From assembly GCF_023238625.1 (NCBI RefSeq), contig NZ_CP096670.1:156501-220500 (forward strand): DNA of 64,000 nt, given 5' to 3'. Numbering within the stretch: the stretch's first letter is position 1; each line of letters starts with the position of its first letter. The notes beneath the pieces are model-generated. The model searched no databases. It worked only from the letters and a program-made list of their open reading frames with translations, and was not told the DNA's origin. Shown piece after piece: positions 46,724 through 55,173 of this stretch. Made by a program: the position numbers and the translations under genes. The stretch comes from Agarivorans sp. TSD2052 (GTDB lineage: Bacteria > Pseudomonadota > Gammaproteobacteria > Enterobacterales > Celerinatantimonadaceae).

Positions 46724-48779
46724 TCGAACCTAGCAAAAAAGAGGGCAAAGACGCTAACGCATTTTGTTCAGAGACGTGCTCGGTCGCTCGGCCAACACTG
46801 GACAGTCAAAGGCACTCGCTCCATAAAAGATATGGAAACGGGTGACTATGTGATGCAGCAGCACACCTATGAATCACCGGAGCATGTTGAGTGTGCTTTA
46901 CCTGAAACGGGCGAACAACTGATACGCTTCATCGCCAGAGAGTCAGAGTTCAAGGGGGTTGGTGAAAGTAAGGCCAGAGCGCTCTGGCAGCTCCTAGGGA
47001 AAGACTTTCATGCCACACTGAGGTAATGACACGCCTGAATCCAGAAAGCTCCTGAGAACGATCCTGAGTGACGATTCAGTAGATGCTCTTTTCAGGGGGT
47101 ACGCCAAGTACAAAAACCTGGCTTACTGTAACTGGATGAGCGAGCACCAAATCCCTACCAGCGTGCAGCAGCGCTTACTCAAACATCACGGTGAAGAATC
47201 CATTGAGGCTATTGAACAGAATCCGTATGTCTTGCTTGGGTTCGGCATGTCATTTGAGCAAGTTGATATTCTGGTCGCAAATTGCGGTTTCAAACTTGAA
47301 ATCACAGATCGTGATCCACGCAGATTAAGCGCAGCACTTGAGGCGGCGATTCGAAAAGAGATTGAAAAAGGCCACACCTACACCACACACACCAGGGTGC
47401 GGCCCTGTATCAACAAACTACTGAAAGACAAAACGCTGGTTGCACAGGCATTCAAGACCGGTCATGACAAGGTCCAGTACATACTGAACCCTGATACGGG
47501 AACCTATCACCCAACCGCGCAACTGCTAATGGAAAGTGTCGTAGCCAAACGACTCAATGGCTTGGCGAGCCAGAACAATCTTTATGACCAGTATGCAAAT
47601 AATGCATATTGCTCTGCGGTTGCGGAGCTTCCCTATGACTTAACCGCGAAGCAAACAGAAGCGGTGACGACCAGTCTGAACAACGCCCTAAGCTGCATTA
47701 CCGGAGGCGCAGGGACAGGCAAGACAACGGTGCTGAAAACCGCACTTCGGGCTTACCATCAAATGGGCTTTGAGATCCACGCAGTTGCCCTGAGTGGCAG
47801 AGCCGCCATGAGACTGCATGAATCAATCGGTTTTATCACCTCGACCATTGCCAAGTTACTGCGTGAGGAACCAATCGAACCCAGCGCAGGGCAACCCAAT
47901 CACCTGCTGGTGATTGATGAAGCGAGTATGATTGATTTGCCTACCATGTATCGACTGGTGAACCACATTCATCCGTCGGTACGATTGATTTTGACGGGTG
48001 ACCCCGATCAACTCCCGCCCATCGGGTGCGGCAAGGTGCTGGCAGACATTGTTGAAGCAAAAACAGTCGCTAACACCATGCTCGATATCGTCAAGAGGCA
48101 GGAAGGTTCAACGGGCATTCCCGAATACTCCAAGCAGATTAATCAAGGCTTGATGCCTGAGCGTTTAAGTAAAGGCGCGATCTACTTCCACGAAGCAAAG
48201 AAAGCGGACATTGCGAAAGTCTGCTGTGACCTCTACCAGCAATCACCTGACAACAGCCGAGTCATGGCACCAACGAAAGTGCTCGTGTCGGAGATTAACA
48301 AACTCACCCAACAAGCTGTTAACCCAAACAGCGACAGACTTGAGTTCGAGATGAACGGTGATAAGTTCTTTTTGTTGCTTCGGATGGGTGATGCGATTTT
48401 ATTCACGCAGAATCATTACGATAAGGGCATTCAGAACGGTTCATTGGGCACGCTGACAAGTGTCACTCCAAAAGATGACAGCTTTGGAGTAGTGACGCTG
48501 GATACGGGCGAAAAAGTCGAAGTTACGCAATCTGTGCTGGATTGTATGGAACTGGGTTACGCGATAACCCTGCACAAAGCCCAGGGATCACAGTTCCCGC
48601 GCATCATCATTGCCCTACAAAAAGGAAGAATAGTTGATAGGGCCTGGTTCTATACCGCGATAACCAGGGCAGAAAGTGAAATTCATATCGTTGGGTGTGC
48701 AGATGATATGAGGCAGATCACCGAAGCGCCCAGCCACTCTCACAATCGGAATAGCTACCTCAAAGAACTGTTGATATAG
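46724..48779 (+). pseudogene. RecD-like DNA helicase with +1 frameshift
   Basis: Frame A is open from 46724 and runs to a TAA at 47024; it carries WTVKGTRS and a helix-hairpin-helix (FKGVGESKARALWQLL). Dropping one base at 47024 makes frame B continue NDTPESRKLLRTILSDDSVD and so on, joining it to the 547-residue downstream frame (47136 on) with Walker A GGAGTGKT, IDEASM and the final HKAQG and TAITRAE motifs. Together they make one RecD2-like superfamily-1 helicase, broken once. No good start codon lies upstream of 46832 either, so the N-terminus may also be missing. Confidence 0.8.
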
Positions 48780-49091
48780 CTATTCCAAACTCTTTTTTGC
48801 CCCTTTTTAAGCTAAGAATGCTAGTAGCGAGAGATACTTTTTCTAATCTGAGTTCAACGTCTCTGACCCGGCTGATAAATGAGAGCCCCTTTGATTTGAT
48901 GGACTGGGGAAAGCTAGAGGAAGCCAAGCAACTGCTTCTCGAATCCCGTAGGGGAAATATCAGGCCAATAACCATGAAGTAGTGATTGATGAGAAATGTG
49001 TGGAAGTCGCGCAGGGTGATCTCTATCGATTGTCTAGTTAGCTAATTTTGCTAAATTAGCTATGCATTCTAATAAAAGATGAGAAACAGCA
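48780..49091. other. Spacer between helicase remnant and the defence unit
   Basis: A 61-codon frame (48797-48982) reads LTRLINESPFDLMDWGKLEEAKQ, protein-like but without a match or ribosome-binding site, so I leave it as uncertain. The right part holds the palindrome at 49039-49062 before the HTH-like gene. Confidence 0.4.
49039..49062. promoter_or_regulatory. Perfect palindrome upstream of the HTH-like gene
   Basis: TAGCTAATTT (49039-49048) and AAATTAGCTA (49053-49062) pair perfectly across TGCT. It lies 29 bp before the HTH-like gene start, a typical position for an autoregulatory operator of a small HTH protein. Confidence 0.6.
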
Positions 49092-49328
49092 ATGAAAGAG
49101 CAGATTTTTCTGGCGATACGCCAGATATTGGAAAGCGCTCCCCGCAATCAATACATGGCTGAGTTACATCTCCAAATGATTAAGTATGCTGATAATCTTC
49201 AAGACATCACAGCGAAAGAGTTTTGCGAAGAGGTTGGCCTCAAGCCAAGCTATGGCACCGAATTTAGTAAAATGAGAAACCTTACAGGCCGATTGAAACA
49301 AGCTGGCTTAGGTACAAACAAAATATAA
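49092..49328 (+). CDS. Small HTH-like protein of a defence unit
   Basis: 78 residues with no signal peptide. The middle reads LQDITAKEFCEEVGLKPSYGTEFSKMRNL, matching a helix-turn-helix of the small HTH-like group often found beside large anti-phage genes. It lies 17 bp upstream of the 1374-residue nuclease-NTPase and behind a perfect palindrome, so it may repress the unit in uninfected cells. Binding specificity is inferred only from position. Confidence 0.65.
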   Translation: MKEQIFLAIRQILESAPRNQYMAELHLQMIKYADNLQDITAKEFCEEVGLKPSYGTEFSKMRNLTGRLKQAGLGTNKI

Positions 49329-49345
49329 GTAAAAAGGTAACTATT

Positions 49346-52300
49346 TTGGCTACGATAGATTTCAATCAAATTCGATCTACACCTAAGAGTAAAAATGACA
49401 GCTTTGAATCGCTCGCGATTCAACTTTTTAAAGCACATTGTAAACCAGCACAAGACTCTTCGTTCTTTAGTTTGCGCGGTGATGGTGGTGACGGGGGGGT
49501 AGAAGCTTATTACAAAACCCCTACAGGCGATATTCTAGGAATTCAAGCAAAATATTTTTTTAAGCTTGGAAATAGTGAGTTTGGCCAGATCAAGAAATCA
49601 TTGAACACGGCACTAAAAAACCATCCAACATTATCTGAATACTGGATTTATATACCGTTTGATCTAACAGGCAGAGTCGCAGAAGGAAAAAGAGGAAAAA
49701 GTGAAGTTGAAAAATTTGAAGAATGGCGCGACGACTTCAAAACTAAAAAACCGAATCTTTATATAAAGCTGGTTACGGCTGAAATATCTAGGCAGCAGAT
49801 ATTAGAAATAGACAAAAGCGGTGGCTTTTCAGCCTACTGGTTTAACGAAAATACATTAACATCTCAGAAGATACAAAACTGTATTGACTCAGCAGCCGCT
49901 TTCGCTGGTCCAAGGTATTGCAGTGATTTAGATATAATTACAGAAGCGCATGATGCTTTAGATTCATTTGGAGAGGTTTATGATTTTAAACAGTGGCTCG
50001 TTAATATATGGAAACCATTAAAAATCAGTTTTAGGACAAAGGCTCAATATTCAGAAAAGGTATTTTCTCAGACGCCTGAAAGCGAGAGGGTACAAGCGGT
50101 ACAGCTACTAGAATTACTTTTAGATAAAACTTCTAGTAAGCACAATGCTATTGATCAAACGATTATTCGTTCAAATTTAGATATCATAAAATCACTTAAA
50201 CCGCTCTGTGAAAATGCTATAAGACAGCAAGAGGAAAAGTTTTTTGCAGAACACGGTGAAGGTAGTGATACGCCTTCATTTAGACAATTCCAGGCTGAAT
50301 ATATGTGTGTATTCCCTGCTGAGAACCTAGATGCCTCAAGGGAATTGCTTGCTTCGATAATAGATATCGAAAATTCTCTCAACAGCCCTCTGATTCAGTC
50401 CTGCCACGCTCGATCTTTCCTACTAACCGGTCCAGCAGGTGCTGGCAAGACACATTCTATCGTAAGTTTTGCGAAGAGAAGACTCGACAGAGGCGCTCAT
50501 ACTCTAGTGCTATTTGGGGAAGACTTTGATAATGCGGAACCTTGGGATGTAGTAAGAAGCAAACTAGGCTTTGGGGCCGATGTTGGTCGAGACAAATTAC
50601 TATCTTGTCTTCAAGCAAGTGCTCAAGCCAATAACTATTGTTTTGTTATTGCTATCGATGCGCTAAATGAAGGAGCAAAGGCAAGAAAGTGGAAAAACAA
50701 ACTGCCAGAAATAATCCAGCAACTAAATGAATATCCTCGCATCAAGATTGTAGTGTCTAGTCGCGATATATATGCCAATTTAGTTGTTGATGAACGATTC
50801 CCTGGCTATGCATATAGTCATATTGGATTCACTAGGAATTTTCACGATGTCCTCTCTTCGTTCTCTCAACGCTACAATGTTGAAAGTGAGATAACACCTA
50901 TTTTTACAGATGAGCTACGAAACCCATTACTTCTACATTTGGTCTTCAAAACTCACAAGTCGGAGGAATCTTGTTCTCTTGATGTGTCGACTAGTGGCTT
51001 CTCAACCATTTTTTCTAAACACCTCAAGCAAATCGATGACTCATTGAGAGAGCGATTAGACTACGTCAGTCCTAAAAATATAGTTAGAGCGGTAATGAGC
51101 AAATTGGCTGGTATTCTAGCTCATTCAGAAACTCAAACTATAAATTGGGAAACTGCCGTAAATACAATTAAACCTATTCTAGGAAATGAGCTACTTCCAG
51201 AAAGGTTTATTGATGAGCTAGTTAAAGAGCAGCTGCTAATTTTGTCAGCGACTGACGATGAAGATTTTCTCATTAGGTTCGGTTATCAGAGGTTTGGAGA
51301 TATGCTGCGTGCATCTTCAATAGTTCAATCCTATCAAGAGGCTGGCAATAGTGAACTATCAATCCTTGCAGAAAAACTGGCGATTTTAACCGATGTGGAG
51401 AGTGGCGTCTTAGAAGCTCTTGCAAGTATTCTCCCTGAAGAGATCGGTATCGAAATCACTGATAACCGCTTAGGCTTAGACAACGATTTAGCACATGGCC
51501 TTTTTGTAAAGTCACTAACTTGGCGTTCAAAGCAAAGTGTTACCCCTGCTATTGAAGAACATATGTTTGGGGCATTAAGAACGGGCGGATTGTGGCAGAC
51601 AGTTTTTGAAAGCCTATTTCAGCTATCTATAGTTCCAAGTCATTATCTAAACGCAGAAAGTTGGTTCAAAGATTTTCAATGGCGACAAGACTCTCCATCA
51701 AGAGATACCTACCTTTCTGTCGCCTTATCAGCGTCATATGATAAGAAAGGTGCAATTTGGTTTCTAATTGAAGCTTTGGAGAAAATAGAAGCAACCAATT
51801 GGCCCGAAGAAAGTTATAAATTAGCATCCTCGGCTTTACTTTGGTGTTGTTCAGCTACGGATCGACGAGTCAGAGATCAAGCAACAAGATGCCTTTGCTT
51901 GCTTTTTAAGCAATATCCTATGATATGCCTGCATGCAGTAAACACTTTTACTGGGTGTGACGACGACTACATACTTGAAAGCCTGATTCAGGCTATGTAT
52001 ACGTCCTGCTTGTTTTCACCTGAGTCCGCTGAGGACTTTGTACAGCCATTAAATAGATATATTGGAGCAAATAGCGGTTCAAATAACATTTTAATTCGAG
52101 AGCACTCCCAGCTATTGAGGCAGGAGATTGTGAAACTAGGGATTGAAGAAGACAGAATATCAAATCAATATGTAACTCCTTCTCTGCCATTTACATGGCC
52201 TAATCTAAGCGATGTGCAGACCTTGCTTACACTAGAAAATTTGCCCTCAAACATGCGCCTATGGGGGGATCAACTAGGTCCTGACTTTTGGCGCTATGTC

Positions 52301-53470
52301 GTTGAACCAAGACTTAGAGCCTTTGACCTACAATCACAGAACATAACTCTTGAGAATGTTGCCTGCTGGATTATGAGAGAAACCGAATATATCGGCTATC
52401 CCGGATATGGTAATGGAGCCCTCAAGCATGACTTGGCAACTCTTCATAAATATGGAAGAGGAAGAGCAAAACCCGGCTATGCAGAAACCATCGGCAAGAA
52501 ATGTTATTGGGTTGCTTTTCATCGATTGATAGGTCTGTTGGCTGCCAATGTAGCAACGACCGAATCTCGCTGGGAACCACAATTAACCTCTGATAGATTC
52601 TGGTCGTTAGAGCTTAGAAAGGTTGATATATCAGACATAAGAGATTTATCATCAAAGAAAAAATACCCTCACAGAAGCCTAATAATACAAGAGCTTGAGC
52701 CACCAGAAAGTAATGTGAACTATTGGTTGCAGACTGACGACTATTTCGTTGCAAGCAACGTACTTGTCTTGAATGACGAGAGCGGTACCACATGGGTTAA
52801 CTTGAGTTTTTATTCAGAGGTTCACGCTAAGCGAGATGAGGACGACGTCTCGTTCGACGCTGAAAGCTTCCTTGGTATCTCTAGTTATCACGGCTATTTT
52901 GTTGACCCTAGCAACACCGAAGCATTCGAACTCCACAATCATAGTAATGACCACTGCTACCGTGTCTACTTGGCGGAATACCCTAGAAGCTCAGCTTTCA
53001 AACAATGTATTGTTGAACAAGATACGACTATTTCAGATGACCATCGTATATTCTCTAGCATTCAACTATTGAGAGGTGGGGAGTGGGAGTACGATTACTC
53101 AAGCAATGTTGAACAAAGCTCTATTCATATGCCTTGTCCTGATTTAATTGAGAAGATGAATCTTCGCTGGGATCAAGACAGTGGATGGCTCGATGAAAAC
53201 CAAGACTTAGCTGCGTTTAGTCATAACTTTGATAGAAATTCTTCTTTGTTTATTAGGAAAGACACCTTAGATAGTTACCTGTCCAAGCTTGGTCAGTCTT
53301 TGGTATTTTCGCGTTTTTGTAGAAAACAGTTCAGCCGAGGTTTTGCCAACGATGCAAAATTAATGGAAGTTACTAGTCGGTACATATACACGCCAAGCGA
53401 TAGCTCTTTAAAACGCATTAGCGAAGATACCGAGTACTTGGGCTTTGAGTCTAACGAAGAACCAGAGTGA
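49346..53470 (+). CDS. Mrr-like nuclease fused to a STAND-type NTPase (Avs-like)
   Basis: 1374 residues from TTG at 49346, with AAAAAGG 8 bp upstream. The N-terminal 75 residues hold a PD-(D/E)xK endonuclease core: GDGGDGGVEAYY (D49, E53) and IQAK (K69), the Mrr arrangement. A Walker A motif GPAGAGKT (362-369), Walker B IAIDALNEG (D438) and a sensor strand KIVVSSRD (467-474) mark a STAND/NACHT-like NTPase. About 850 residues of mainly helical sequence follow, the likely target-sensing part. The order nuclease, NTPase, long sensor is that of Avs-type proteins, which detect phage proteins and then cut DNA. Subtype (Avs4-like or new) is unresolved. Confidence 0.75.
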   Translation: MATIDFNQIRSTPKSKNDSFESLAIQLFKAHCKPAQDSSFFSLRGDGGDGGVEAYYKTPTGDILGIQAKYFFKLGNSEFGQIKKSLNTALKNHPTLSEYWIYIPFDLTGRVAEGKRGKSEVEKFEEWRDDFKTKKPNLYIKLVTAEISRQQILEIDKSGGFSAYWFNENTLTSQKIQNCIDSAAAFAGPRYCSDLDIITEAHDALDSFGEVYDFKQWLVNIWKPLKISFRTKAQYSEKVFSQTPESERVQAVQLLELLLDKTSSKHNAIDQTIIRSNLDIIKSLKPLCENAIRQQEEKFFAEHGEGSDTPSFRQFQAEYMCVFPAENLDASRELLASIIDIENSLNSPLIQSCHARSFLLTGPAGAGKTHSIVSFAKRRLDRGAHTLVLFGEDFDNAEPWDVVRSKLGFGADVGRDKLLSCLQASAQANNYCFVIAIDALNEGAKARKWKNKLPEIIQQLNEYPRIKIVVSSRDIYANLVVDERFPGYAYSHIGFTRNFHDVLSSFSQRYNVESEITPIFTDELRNPLLLHLVFKTHKSEESCSLDVSTSGFSTIFSKHLKQIDDSLRERLDYVSPKNIVRAVMSKLAGILAHSETQTINWETAVNTIKPILGNELLPERFIDELVKEQLLILSATDDEDFLIRFGYQRFGDMLRASSIVQSYQEAGNSELSILAEKLAILTDVESGVLEALASILPEEIGIEITDNRLGLDNDLAHGLFVKSLTWRSKQSVTPAIEEHMFGALRTGGLWQTVFESLFQLSIVPSHYLNAESWFKDFQWRQDSPSRDTYLSVALSASYDKKGAIWFLIEALEKIEATNWPEESYKLASSALLWCCSATDRRVRDQATRCLCLLFKQYPMICLHAVNTFTGCDDDYILESLIQAMYTSCLFSPESAEDFVQPLNRYIGANSGSNNILIREHSQLLRQEIVKLGIEEDRISNQYVTPSLPFTWPNLSDVQTLLTLENLPSNMRLWGDQLGPDFWRYVVEPRLRAFDLQSQNITLENVACWIMRETEYIGYPGYGNGALKHDLATLHKYGRGRAKPGYAETIGKKCYWVAFHRLIGLLAANVATTESRWEPQLTSDRFWSLELRKVDISDIRDLSSKKKYPHRSLIIQELEPPESNVNYWLQTDDYFVASNVLVLNDESGTTWVNLSFYSEVHAKRDEDDVSFDAESFLGISSYHGYFVDPSNTEAFELHNHSNDHCYRVYLAEYPRSSAFKQCIVEQDTTISDDHRIFSSIQLLRGGEWEYDYSSNVEQSSIHMPCPDLIEKMNLRWDQDSGWLDENQDLAAFSHNFDRNSSLFIRKDTLDSYLSKLGQSLVFSRFCRKQFSRGFANDAKLMEVTSRYIYTPSDSSLKRISEDTEYLGFESNEEPE

Positions 53471-54232
53471 AATTTCTGAATCAAAGGAGGCAGAGTCGTT
53501 GATTTTGCTTAATTTACCTACACAGTTTCAGACATAAACTCGGTTGAGACTGGCTTTGCGAATCCCAACACTAAGGTGGAAAGTGTTGGGATTGCTCCCA
53601 TTAGTTTCGTAAGCGCTAAGTCCAGATGGCTCGCCTTGTTGCACTTTCTACACCCCACCTGAACGCCATATATTTTCTAATCAAATCGCCAAATAATCTG
53701 ATGTCGTTGGTTAACTTAAAAATTTCCAGAGATGGGTCTGGATGGTCAAGGAAAATCATAAATGCCTAGCGAGTAGTGAGCTGCGCGAGCGCCCGGAGTG
53801 GCTTTATTATTTTACTTTACCATCATTCTCCTAAGTACCCTTTTGGCAGGGTGATGGTTTCACGAAGTGATTCCATCGCCTTGCTAAGCTCTTTGGGAAA
53901 AGTGTTAAGATAAGGAGGTTGGTTATGCAAAGCTGTCTTTTATTTAACATCTGTTCTTCATGGTGTAAAATAAAATATTAGCGCTCATGCTTCCGCTCCT
54001 TTCTATGGCTGCTCTCGCACTCACTCACTCACTCACAAGGTGGCGTGGTTTATTACATGAGTTTCCGTTTTGAGGAACAGAATACTAACAAACAATTCAA
54101 CAATGATTCGCAACGCTTGGCGCTTTTACTTCAGGTTGAGTTTTGTGTTTAAGGCGAAGTGGTTTAGCCCTGTGACAGCGTTGCTCACACATTAATTGGG
54201 CGTTAAGTGTTTTATGAGTTCTTGAGGAAATA
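53471..54232. other. 762-bp gene-free region with an integron attC site
   Basis: No plausible gene. The right third is the attC at 54083-54208; the rest is AT-rich with short repeats (CACTCACTCACTCAC near 54030) and no RNA gene that I can identify. Confidence 0.5.
54083..54208 (+). mobile_element. Vibrio-type integron attC (VCR-like) site
   Basis: The left end TAACAAACAATT (from 54086) and right end AATTGGGCGTTAAGT pair as TAAC/GTTA and CAATT/AATTG with mismatches between; further in, GCAACGC pairs with GCGTTGC. The right core GTTAAGT fits GTTRRRY. The 120-bp length and the TTGGCGCTTTT-type centre match the long attC sites of Vibrio chromosomal integrons. No integrase gene is visible in the window. 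A cassette-like gene follows 25 bp later. Confidence 0.75.
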
Positions 54233-54865
54233 ATGAATAAAAAACGTCAGAAAAAAATTGCAACAGCACGCAAGCTGAAAAGGAAGTTGGCTAAAAAGCA
54301 AAAGGGCGAGCGGGGGAAAACAACTCATAAGTTTGGAAAAATTGACGTGCCGATTGTAAGGCATATCAATGATTTTAAGCTTGAGACTTTTAAGTCTTAT
54401 TACGCTCGTTGGCCAAAGACTTTAAAAAACATACCAAAAAATGTCGTAGAGCAATGGATATATAGGCATAACGACACGTTTTTGGAAATGTGGGCACAAA
54501 TGAAACCTGAAAAATGGTCATTCCGACGGAAGTCTCTTTCAACTGAACAGTGTCGCACGATAACTCATATACCTAAGGAGATGGAGCATTACGAATATGT
54601 TGGCGAACGCTATATTAAGCAGGTTCATGAGCGGGATTTTGTCGCAAACTATATGCTTGAAAAAGGTAGTTTTCCGCAGCCTATTATTATTGCTAAGGGG
54701 GCTTCATCCTTAATTCATCCGAAAGGTGCTGAATATAATGATCATATGACTGATAACCAGTTAATTGAGGGGCACCGCAGGATAGGGCTTCTTAGAGCAA
54801 TGTTTACTAATAAATTAGCTCTCAAGTCAAAACATAAGGCTTGGATTATGAGGTTCAACACTTAG
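54233..54865 (+). CDS. Cassette-like gene with a ParB/sulfiredoxin-type motif
   Basis: 210 residues beginning with a very basic tail (MNKKRQKKIATARKLKRKLAKKQ). Near the C-terminus QLIEGHRRIGLLRAMF resembles the D/EGHRR box of ParB/sulfiredoxin-like nucleotide-binding domains. TTGAGGAAATA precedes the ATG. It starts just after the Vibrio-type attC, as integron cassettes do, but I find no clear attC after its stop. Function unknown. Confidence 0.6.
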   Translation: MNKKRQKKIATARKLKRKLAKKQKGERGKTTHKFGKIDVPIVRHINDFKLETFKSYYARWPKTLKNIPKNVVEQWIYRHNDTFLEMWAQMKPEKWSFRRKSLSTEQCRTITHIPKEMEHYEYVGERYIKQVHERDFVANYMLEKGSFPQPIIIAKGASSLIHPKGAEYNDHMTDNQLIEGHRRIGLLRAMFTNKLALKSKHKAWIMRFNT

Positions 54866-55051
54866 CTGTAGCAAACGTTTAATGTTTCAAGATACTTTTT
54901 CTCATCAGACTCGATTGCATTAGGTTAAGTGCTCTAAGAAGCTTTTGTCCAAAGCTGAGTTACAACACGAAGCCAAAGGATTACGCGTGTTGTGGCTAGT
55001 TCTTTTCGATGCGAGAAAATTAGCGCTTCCGGTTAGAACATTTATTTTCAA

Positions 55052-55119
55052 AACGAAGACAATCTATTTCCTATTATTTCAATGCGTTAGTTATTTTTAC
55101 TAAAAAGATTGTCTTCGTT
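55052..55119. repeat. 14-bp inverted repeat with 40-bp spacer
   Basis: AACGAAGACAATCT (55052-55065) and AGATTGTCTTCGTT (55106-55119) are perfect inverses. A third partial copy GTCTTCGTTT lies at 55131-55140. They could be ends of a lost small element or an operator. Confidence 0.6.
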
Positions 55120-55140
55120 CTATTCAAACAGTCTTCGTTT

Positions 55141-55172
55141 TAATTTCATCAAAACATAATTTCATCAAAACA
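55141..55172. repeat. Perfect 16-bp tandem duplication
   Basis: TAATTTCATCAAAACA occurs twice in direct succession (55141-55156 and 55157-55172), immediately after the stop of the minus-strand flavoprotein gene. It may be a target-site duplication or replication slippage. Confidence 0.75.
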
Positions 55173-55173
55173 A

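Larger units (their letters stand above)
54866..55173. other. 308-bp intergenic region full of short repeats
   Basis: Holds a 14-bp inverted repeat with a 40-bp spacer, a third partial copy of the same string, and a perfect 16-bp tandem duplication; see the separate entries. No gene. Confidence 0.5.

Noticed and set aside
48797-48982. 61-codon frame after the helicase remnant
   Set aside because: Protein-like composition but no ribosome-binding site and no recognisable family, so left uncertain.
53471-54082. CRISPR or tRNA in the long gap after the defence gene
   Set aside because: No regularly spaced repeat or cloverleaf is visible; the short CACT repeat near 54030 is too small.
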